Assembly (NCBI RefSeq): GCF_031082405.1
Contig: NZ_JAVHJU010000025.1
Location: forward strand, 372,001 to 436,000
Source of the DNA: Amycolatopsis sp. A133
Lineage (GTDB): Bacteria; Actinomycetota; Actinomycetes; Mycobacteriales; Pseudonocardiaceae
DNA: 64,000 bases
Reading direction: 5' to 3'
Each line of letters begins with the position of its first letter. Within the stretch, counting starts at the first letter, position 1. The translations under genes and the position numbers were made by a program. The notes under the pieces were generated by a model. It made no database searches and was not told the DNA's origin. It worked only from the letters and a program-made list of their open reading frames with translations. Positions 58,161 through 64,000 of the stretch are shown here, piece after piece.

Positions 58161-61100
58161 ATGTCCGTGCTGGCCAGATTGAGCCTGCGCAACCGGAGCC
58201 TGATCGGCCTGCTCGCGCTGGTCGTCGTCGGTTTCGGCGCCTTCGCGCTGCCGCAGCTCAAGCAGCAGCTGTTCCCGTCACTGCAGTTCCCGCAGGCGCA
58301 GATCGTCACCGCGTACCCGGGTGCGTCGCCGGACGCGGTCGACCGGCAGGTCGCCGAGCCGCTGGAAGGCGGCCTCCAGGGACTGAAGGGCCTCGAGCAG
58401 ATCACTTCGACGTCGTCGGACGGCGTCTCGCGGCTCGTCGCGCAGTTCGAGTTCGGCACGGACATCGACGCCGCCGTCTCGCAGATCCAGCAGGTGGTCA
58501 ACCAGGTCCGGCCGCGGCTGCCGCAGAACACCGAGCCCGCCGTGTCCGCCGGCAGCACCGACGACCTGCCGGTCGTGCTGGTCGCCGCGGGCACCACCGG
58601 GGACCCGCAGGCGCTCGCGCCCGCGCTGACCGACCAGGTCGCGCCGGAGCTGCGGAAGATCGAGGGCGTCCGCACGGTGACGGTCACCGGCGTGCGGCAG
58701 CCGCGCGTCACGATCACCCTCGACTACGCGAAGCTCGCGGCGGCCGGGGTCGACCCGGCGTCGATCGCGACCACGCTGCAGACGGCGGGCGCCGCGGTGC
58801 CGGCCGGGACGCTGACCGAGAACGGCAAGACGCTGTCGGTGCAGGTCGGCGGCGCACAGACCACTGTGGACAGTCTGCGCAACCTGTACCTGACGCCGGG
58901 CGCCGGGGCGCGGACGGGTGCCCCGGCGCGGGGTCCGGTGAAGCTGGGTGACGTCGCCGACGTCCAGGCCGGCTTCGCGCCGCCGACGTCGATCACGCGC
59001 ACCAACGGCAAGCCCAGCCTCGGCCTCTCGGTCACCATGGTGGACAACGGGAACGCCGTCGCCATCTCCGACGCGGTTCGCGACAAGCTGCCGGACCTGG
59101 CGAAGAAGACCGGCGCCGAGATGAGCGTCGTGTTCGACCAGGGCACCCCGGTGAAGGACGCGATCAGCGGCCTGACCACCGAGGGGCTGCTGGGGCTGGC
59201 GTTCGCCGTCGTCGTCATCCTGCTCTTCCTGCTGTCCGTGCGCTCGACGCTGGTGACCGCGGTGTCGATCCCGCTGTCGGTCGTCGTCGCGCTGCTGGCG
59301 CTGTGGACCGGCGACCTGTCGCTCAACCTGCTCACCCTCGGCGCGCTGACCATCGCGATCGGCCGGGTGGTCGACGACTCGATCGTCGTGCTGGAGAACA
59401 TCAAACGACATCTGGCGTACGGCGAGGAGAAGGACCGCGCGGTCCTCGACGGCGTCCGCGAGGTGGCCGGCGCGGTCACTTCGTCCACGCTGACGACCGT
59501 CGCGGTGTTCCTGCCGATCGCGTTCGTCGGCGGGTTCGTCGGCGAGCTGTTCTCGCCCTTCGCGATCACGGTGACGGTGGCGCTGCTGGCGTCGCTGCTC
59601 GTGTCGCTGACCGTGGTTCCCGTGCTGGCGTACTGGTTCCTGAAGCGGCCCGCGGTCCCGGCGGACGCGATCGAGGCCGAGCGGGCGCGCGAAGCGGCCG
59701 TCGAGAAGGAACGCCGCAGCATCCTGCAGCGCGCCTACCTGCCGGTGATCCGGTTCGCGACCCGGCGGCGGCTGACCGTCGTCCTGCTGGCGCTGCTGAT
59801 CTTCGCCGGCACGGTCGGGCTCGCGACGCGGCTGAACACGAACTTCCTCGACCAGTCCGGCGGCACCACGCTGAACATGACGCAGAAGCTGCCCGCCGGC
59901 AGCAGCGTCGAGGCGAAGGAGAAGGCGGCCACGGCGGTCGAGCAGGCCCTCGCCGCCGAGCCCGCGGTGCGGACGTACCAGGTCAGCGTCGGCGGGGGCG
60001 GCGCGTTCGGCTTCGGCGGCGGGACCAACACGAGCATCTCCGTCACCGTCGCCAAGGACACCGATCTCGACGCGTTGTCGGACCGCCTGCGCGCGAAGCT
60101 GACGTCGCGGCCCGAGCTGGGCGAGGTCAAGATCGGCGCGGACGCCTCCGGGTTCAACTCCGACCAGGTGTCGGTGACGGTGACCGCGCCGTCGGGGGCC
60201 GCGCTGAAGCCGGCGTCCGACCAGGTGGTGCAGGCGCTGCGCGGGGTGGCCGGGCTGACCGAGGTTTCGAGCGACCTGAGCGTCGGCTCGCCGCGGGTGC
60301 AGGTCGAGGTGGACGACGCCGCGGCCGCCGCGCGCGGGCTGTCGGCGAGCACCATCGGTCAGGTCGCCAACCAGGCGATCGCCGGGCGCACGGTGACGCA
60401 GCTGCCGGTCGACGGGCAGCGCACCGACATCGTCCTGCGCGCCGGCACGGCTCCGGTGACGGTCGACCAGGTTCGCGGGCTGCCGATCCCGGGACCGGGC
60501 GGCGTCGTCCGGCTCGACGAGGTGGCCAAGGTGTCCACTGTGGACGGTCCGGCGTCGGTGCACCGCACCGGCGGGGACCTGAGCACCACGGTGACCGCGA
60601 AGAACACCGGCGACGACCTGAGCAAGACCACCGCGGACATCAAGTCCAAACTGGACGGTCTGACGTTCACCGGCGGGGCGGCGTACTCGCTCGGCGGGGT
60701 GAGCCAGGACCAGCAGGAGGCGTTCTCGAACCTGTTCCTGGCGCTGCTCGCGGCCATCGCGATCGTGTTCCTGATCATGGTCGCGACGTTCCGGAGCTTG
60801 ATCCAGCCGCTGATCCTGCTCGTGTCGATCCCGTTCGCGGCGACCGGCGCGATCGGGCTGCTGCTGGCCACCGGCACCGCGCTCGGCCTGCCGGCGCTGA
60901 TCGGCATGCTGATGCTGGTCGGCATCGTGGTGACCAACGCGATCGTGCTGATCGACCTGATCAACCAGTACCGCGCCGACGGGATGAGCGTCGCCGACGC
61001 CGTCACCGAAGGCGGCCGTCGCCGGCTGCGGCCGATCCTGATGACCGCGGCGGCGACCGTGTTCGCGCTGGTCCCGATGGCGCTGGGCATCACCGGCCAG

Positions 61101-61298
61101 GGCGGGTTCATCGGCCAGCCCCTGGCGATCGTGGTGATCGGCGGCCTGGTCAGCTCGACCCTGCTGACCCTGGTCCTGGTCCCGACCCTCTACACGATGG
61201 TCGAGACCCGCAAGGAACGCCGTCGCGCCCGCCGCGAAGCCCGCCGAACCCCGGCCCAGGCCCCCGAATCGGAGTCCCTGAACCCGGAACTCGCGTGA
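58161..61298 (+). CDS. RND-superfamily efflux permease (HAE1/AcrB type)
   Basis: The 1045-residue protein has the AcrB layout. TM1 near the N terminus (LIGLLALVVVGFGAFALPQL) precedes the first porter domain, TM2-6 run from about residue 345, and a second half starts near 535. IGRVVDDSIVVLENIKRHLAYG and GIVVTNAIVLIDLINQYRADG are the family's TM4 and TM10 motifs; the first has the proton-relay aspartates. It probably exports hydrophobic compounds. No adaptor or outer membrane channel is adjacent. ATG 58161 has GAGGGGG about 9 bases upstream. Confidence 0.93.
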   Translation: MSVLARLSLRNRSLIGLLALVVVGFGAFALPQLKQQLFPSLQFPQAQIVTAYPGASPDAVDRQVAEPLEGGLQGLKGLEQITSTSSDGVSRLVAQFEFGTDIDAAVSQIQQVVNQVRPRLPQNTEPAVSAGSTDDLPVVLVAAGTTGDPQALAPALTDQVAPELRKIEGVRTVTVTGVRQPRVTITLDYAKLAAAGVDPASIATTLQTAGAAVPAGTLTENGKTLSVQVGGAQTTVDSLRNLYLTPGAGARTGAPARGPVKLGDVADVQAGFAPPTSITRTNGKPSLGLSVTMVDNGNAVAISDAVRDKLPDLAKKTGAEMSVVFDQGTPVKDAISGLTTEGLLGLAFAVVVILLFLLSVRSTLVTAVSIPLSVVVALLALWTGDLSLNLLTLGALTIAIGRVVDDSIVVLENIKRHLAYGEEKDRAVLDGVREVAGAVTSSTLTTVAVFLPIAFVGGFVGELFSPFAITVTVALLASLLVSLTVVPVLAYWFLKRPAVPADAIEAERAREAAVEKERRSILQRAYLPVIRFATRRRLTVVLLALLIFAGTVGLATRLNTNFLDQSGGTTLNMTQKLPAGSSVEAKEKAATAVEQALAAEPAVRTYQVSVGGGGAFGFGGGTNTSISVTVAKDTDLDALSDRLRAKLTSRPELGEVKIGADASGFNSDQVSVTVTAPSGAALKPASDQVVQALRGVAGLTEVSSDLSVGSPRVQVEVDDAAAAARGLSASTIGQVANQAIAGRTVTQLPVDGQRTDIVLRAGTAPVTVDQVRGLPIPGPGGVVRLDEVAKVSTVDGPASVHRTGGDLSTTVTAKNTGDDLSKTTADIKSKLDGLTFTGGAAYSLGGVSQDQQEAFSNLFLALLAAIAIVFLIMVATFRSLIQPLILLVSIPFAATGAIGLLLATGTALGLPALIGMLMLVGIVVTNAIVLIDLINQYRADGMSVADAVTEGGRRRLRPILMTAAATVFALVPMALGITGQGGFIGQPLAIVVIGGLVSSTLLTLVLVPTLYTMVETRKERRRARREARRTPAQAPESESLNPELA

Positions 61299-61303
61299 TC
61301 CCC

Positions 61304-61381
61304 AAGGCGTCACTTTCATAGGGAAAGTGACGCTTTGAGACCCCGAACCCGGCACTTTCCCTACGAAAGTGCCGGGTTCGG
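61304..61381. terminator. double hairpin between convergent genes (CACTTTC/GAAAGTG family)
   Basis: The first hairpin has arms GCGTCACTTTC (61307-61317) and GAAAGTGACGC (61323-61333), extended by AA/TT across one wobble pair. The second has perfect 17-bp arms CCGAACCCGGCACTTTC (61343-61359) and GAAAGTGCCGGGTTCGG (61365-61381). They lie 5 and 44 bases after the RND stop and facing the secreted-protein stop, so they should end both transcripts. Confidence 0.9.
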
Positions 61382-61389
61382 CGTCGCGG

Positions 61390-62226
61390 CTACTGGCGGA
61401 AGCGGTAGGTCTTGCTGTCGAACAGGATGCAGATGCTCGGGGACATCACGATCACGCGGAGCGTGGCGTCCCGTTCGTCGAAGTCGATGCCTTCGACCTC
61501 GAAGTTCCCGCCGCAGCCGCTGCGGAGCGGGAGCTGGCCCAGCGAGGTGACGTGGCCGGTGACGTCCGAACCGGACAGCGGGCCGGCCAGGTCCACCTGG
61601 AGCAGGGGCTTCGTCGTGCCGAAGAGGCTGCCGTCCGGGTCGTCGGACGCGCAGAGCAGGCGGGTCGCCGTCCGGAAGTCGCAGCCCTGGACGTCGCGGA
61701 CCGCGTGGTCCAGGCGGATCGTGCCGGCCAGAGGCAGGTTCTGCGCCGGGTTCGTGGCCACCACGCCGGGCATCGGGTGCACCAGGAGCCGGTCCATCGT
61801 GCCCCACTCCCCCGCCACCAGCCAGCGCGCGTCGGGCGACACCGCGGCGAAGGAGTTGTTGTTCGCTTCCCACGACTCGAGGTTGTGCTTGTAGTTCGCC
61901 CACGAGCCGTCCGGGGCCTGGACGCGGAAGAGCTTCGCGCCGCGGTCGTCACGCTGGTAGGGCTCGACGTACCAGCCCTGGGCCGAACCCGGGTCGCCGA
62001 CGTGGTTCCAGCCCTGGGAGTTCAGGTCGGCCGGGATCGTGCCGATCCCGGTGTAGCGGATCGTGGTGCCCGACGGGCGCACGATCGTCGCGAGCCCCTG
62101 GCTTTCGTCGAGGGCCCTGGCGTTGTCGGACCCGATCTCCGTCCAGCCCGTGACGGCCTGCGCCAGCGCGGGCGAGACCACGGCGAGCAGGGCGGCGAGG
62201 GTGAGCACGATCCCGGTTCTGCGCAT
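61390..62226 (-). CDS. secreted protein of unknown function
   Basis: The 278-residue protein has a clear Sec signal peptide (MRRTGIVLTLAALLAVVSPA, cleavage probably after ALA-Q around residue 23). The mature part is rich in beta-strand-like stretches (ARWLVAGEWGTMDRLLVHPM, ATRLLCASDDPDGSLFGTT) and has four cysteines. This suggests a beta-propeller-like or sandwich fold, but no catalytic motif is recognised. It lies alone, convergent with the RND gene. Confidence 0.8.
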   Translation of the reverse strand: MRRTGIVLTLAALLAVVSPALAQAVTGWTEIGSDNARALDESQGLATIVRPSGTTIRYTGIGTIPADLNSQGWNHVGDPGSAQGWYVEPYQRDDRGAKLFRVQAPDGSWANYKHNLESWEANNNSFAAVSPDARWLVAGEWGTMDRLLVHPMPGVVATNPAQNLPLAGTIRLDHAVRDVQGCDFRTATRLLCASDDPDGSLFGTTKPLLQVDLAGPLSGSDVTGHVTSLGQLPLRSGCGGNFEVEGIDFDERDATLRVIVMSPSICILFDSKTYRFRQ

Positions 62227-62351
62227 GTGCGACTCCGGTGGGTGAGGGAACCTGGCACGGAGGATCTACCAGGACTCCCGCACCCGGCACACCCGCCGAA
62301 TGAAGGTTTTTCACGTTTGTTCGCCGATCTGTCCGATTCCGGACAGCGCGA

Positions 62352-62379
62352 AGCCCCGGCGGGGACACCCGCCGGGGTT
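62352..62379 (-). terminator. terminator of the DUF3039 gene
   Basis: 10-bp arms CCCCGGCGGG and CCCGCCGGGG with loop GACA, extended by two further pairs including one wobble, sit 10 bases after the DUF3039 stop on the minus strand. Confidence 0.85.
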
Positions 62380-62388
62380 CGAACCGGG

Positions 62389-62631
62389 TTACTTGCCCGG
62401 ACGGAGACTGTCGTAAATCTCCTTGCAGGCCGGGCAGACCGGCGACCCGGGCTTCGGCGACTTCGTCACCGGGAAGACCTCGCCGCACAGCGCCACCACG
62501 TGAGTGCCCATGACCGCGCTCTCGGCGATCTTGTTCTTCTTCACGTAGTGGAACATCTTCGGGGTGTCGTCGTCGGTGGTGTCCGTGCCCTCGGGCGTGG
62601 TTTCCGGCTTCGTCAGCGTCTCGGTGCTCAC
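62389..62631 (-). CDS. DUF3039 family protein
   Basis: The 80-residue protein has a Thr/Asp-rich N terminus, then MFHYVKKNKIAESAVMGTHV, ALCGEVFPV and VCPACKEIYDSL. The Cys pattern and lysines indicate a small zinc-binding fold. It is the Rv2708c equivalent. GTG 62631 is six bases after a -10-like CACAAT and has no ribosome site, so it is probably leaderless; GTG 62646 would add 5 residues. Function unknown. Confidence 0.87.
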   Translation of the reverse strand: MSTETLTKPETTPEGTDTTDDDTPKMFHYVKKNKIAESAVMGTHVVALCGEVFPVTKSPKPGSPVCPACKEIYDSLRPGK

Positions 62632-62699
62632 CCGACCATTGTGCACGGGTCCCGCCGAACCGCCGCCGATCGGCCCCTCCGCCTGGCAGGATCCCCGGC

Positions 62700-63485
62700 A
62701 TGTTCCAGAAGGTGCTCGCGACGTTCGGGTCGGGCGGGGCGAAGATCGACGCCCGCCTGCTGGACCGGACCGCCGCCCCGGGCCGCCCGCTGCACGGCGA
62801 GGTCCTGCTGCTCGGCGGCGAGGTCGACCAGGAGATCAAGGGCCTCGCGGTGACGCTGCTCGCCCGCGTCCGGCTGCCCGGCGGCACGACCGAAGACCTC
62901 CCGTTCGGCAGCCGGCACCTGGTGGGGAACGAGGTCATCCGGGCCGGGCAGCAGATCCGGGTGCCGTTCGAGGTCCCGCTGCCCTGGGAAACGCCGGTGA
63001 CCAGCATCCACGCCAAGCCGCTGCCCGGCGTGGCGGTCGGCGTCCGGGCCGAGCTGGACCTGGCCGCCGCGGTCAGCGACCCGTTCGACGCCGACGCCGT
63101 CGCGATCGAGCCGCTCCCGGCGCAGAAGCGGGTCCTCGACGCGCTGAGCCGGCTCGGCTTCACCTTCCGCGAGGCGGTCCTCGAACCGGGCCGGGTCGAC
63201 GGCGCCCGCCAGGAGCTGCCGTTCTTCCAGGAGATCCGTTTCACGCCTTCGCCGCGCTTCGCGAGCGTGTTTTCGCAGGTGGCGGTCACCTTTCTGACGT
63301 CGTCCGAGCGCACCGACGTCGTGCTCGAGGTCACCAAGCGGGTCCGCGTGAGCAAGACCGGCGGGTTCGGCGGCCGCGGCCAGGACTTCCTCGGGATGTT
63401 CACCATGAAGCCGGACGTGAATTGGGAACAGCAGCTCGAGGACTGGCTCGACCAGGTCGCGCGGCCGCGCGGGATCTTCGACTAG
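62700..63485 (+). CDS. Spo0M/SpoOM-family sporulation-control-like protein
   Basis: The 261-residue soluble protein has the arrestin-like N-terminal half (FGSGGAKIDARLLDRTAAPG, GEVLLLGGEVDQEIKGLAV, RVPFEVPLPWETPVTSIHAK). The second half has PFFQEIRFTPSPRFASVF and ends VARPRGIFD. Spo0M proteins affect cell shape and sporulation in Bacillus and are common in actinobacteria. CAGGAT lies seven bases before ATG 62700, which suggests a leaderless mRNA. Confidence 0.88.
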   Translation: MFQKVLATFGSGGAKIDARLLDRTAAPGRPLHGEVLLLGGEVDQEIKGLAVTLLARVRLPGGTTEDLPFGSRHLVGNEVIRAGQQIRVPFEVPLPWETPVTSIHAKPLPGVAVGVRAELDLAAAVSDPFDADAVAIEPLPAQKRVLDALSRLGFTFREAVLEPGRVDGARQELPFFQEIRFTPSPRFASVFSQVAVTFLTSSERTDVVLEVTKRVRVSKTGGFGGRGQDFLGMFTMKPDVNWEQQLEDWLDQVARPRGIFD

Positions 63486-63487
63486 AC

Positions 63488-64000
63488 ATGCGGTGGCCCG
63501 AAGCGATCACCCAGCTCGGTGGCCGACCCGACGCCTGGCCGCGGCTCGAAGCGCGCTACGCCGAGCCACACCGCCGGTATCACACGCTGGCTCACGCGGC
63601 CGCCGTCGCGCGCGATTCCGCGTGGCTGGCCGAAGGCCTGAGCGCCACCGACCGCGCGGTCGTCGCCGTAGCGGCCTGGGCGCACGACGTCGTGTACGAC
63701 GCGAAGCCCGGCGAAGACGAACGCGCCAGCGCCGCCTGGGCCCGCGAAGCCCTGGAAGGCGTGGCCGAAGCGCACGTCGAACGCGTCGAAGGCCTGATCC
63801 TCGCCACGGTCGGGCACGACGCACCGCCGGACGATCTCCTGGCCACCGCTCTTCTCGACGCCGACCTCGCCGTCCTCGGGGCGCCCGAAGAGCAGTACAC
63901 GGCGTACGCCCGCGGAGTGCGCGAGGAGTACGCGAAGTACCCCGACGACGTCTGGCGCGATGGGCGCATCGCCGTCCTCGAGCGCATGCTGTCCCGGCCG
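63488..64000 (+). CDS. HD-domain metal-dependent phosphohydrolase, 3' end outside the window
   Basis: The 171 visible residues hold YHTLAH at 31-36 and the HD pair in AAWAHDVVYD at 66-67, then LLDADLAVLG and KYPDDVW, in the order typical of predicted HD-superfamily hydrolases of ~200 residues. The ATG is 2 bases after the Spo0M stop, so the pair is probably cotranscribed. The frame is still open at the window end. Substrate is unknown, probably a nucleotide. Confidence 0.85.
   Translation, partial: MRWPEAITQLGGRPDAWPRLEARYAEPHRRYHTLAHAAAVARDSAWLAEGLSATDRAVVAVAAWAHDVVYDAKPGEDERASAAWAREALEGVAEAHVERVEGLILATVGHDAPPDDLLATALLDADLAVLGAPEEQYTAYARGVREEYAKYPDDVWRDGRIAVLERMLSRP

Overview
The window is very GC-rich actinobacterial chromosome, most likely from the Pseudonocardiaceae (an Amycolatopsis-like organism). 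Three observations point there. Codon use is strongly GC3-biased. The gene order and strand pattern from dxs to sigA matches the mycobacterial dxs1/Rv2689c-Rv2703 block as I remember it. Several families of short palindromic repeats fill intergenic DNA. No rRNA, tRNA, transposase, integrase or CRISPR array was seen.

Layout. (1) 2-4917: a translationally coupled catabolic operon with a Na+/solute symporter (5' end outside the window), a ureohydrolase, a ThDP-dependent decarboxylase-like enzyme, an aldehyde dehydrogenase and a 14-codon ORF. It fits arginine/4-guanidinobutyrate breakdown. (2) 4944-22281: a conserved core block. It holds dxs, a betaine-aldehyde-dehydrogenase-like gene, a TrmA/RumA-type RNA methyltransferase, a KimA-like permease, the TrkA-type K+ regulators ceoB/ceoC, DUF3159, OB-fold, alpha/beta hydrolase, DUF3710, dut, DUF3093, DUF4193, cei, suhB, ppgK and sigA. 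(3) 22416-41034: an alpha-glucan/trehalose supercluster, all on the minus strand: malQ, treX, treY, treZ, glgX, glgE, treS, mak, glgB. It joins TreXYZ trehalose production and the TreS-Mak-GlgE-GlgB route. (4) 41255-49576: a membrane protein, a NarL-type two-component pair, an APC amino-acid permease, a possible papain-like-fold protein, a glutamine-synthetase-family enzyme, an 826-bp repeat island, an EamA transporter and a DUF7455 zinc-binding protein. (5) 49706-54560: a xylFGH-type sugar ABC operon ending in its ROK-family repressor, with a promoter and a perfect palindromic operator upstream. (6) 54950-64000: an SF2 helicase, a YihY/BrkB membrane protein, an RND-type permease, a secreted protein, DUF3039, a Spo0M-type protein and the start of an HD-domain phosphohydrolase. 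The YihY and DUF3039 genes appear to resume the mycobacterial block (Rv2707/Rv2708c), so about 34 kb, mostly carbohydrate metabolism, sits inside otherwise conserved order.

Most unusual non-coding signals. Two near-identical copies of a DNA-damage-type promoter (TGTCGGTG-N8-TAGNGT) flank an array of 21-bp repeats at 13263-13702, and a second 21-bp array lies at 22850-22978. Dut and DUF3093 start 24 bp apart on opposite strands with overlapping -10 hexamers. A non-coding island at 47429-48254 carries four different repeat types and a pair of inverted DnaA boxes. A CACTTTC/GAAAGTG palindrome family recurs at three loci. Several genes appear to start directly at the transcription start (leaderless).
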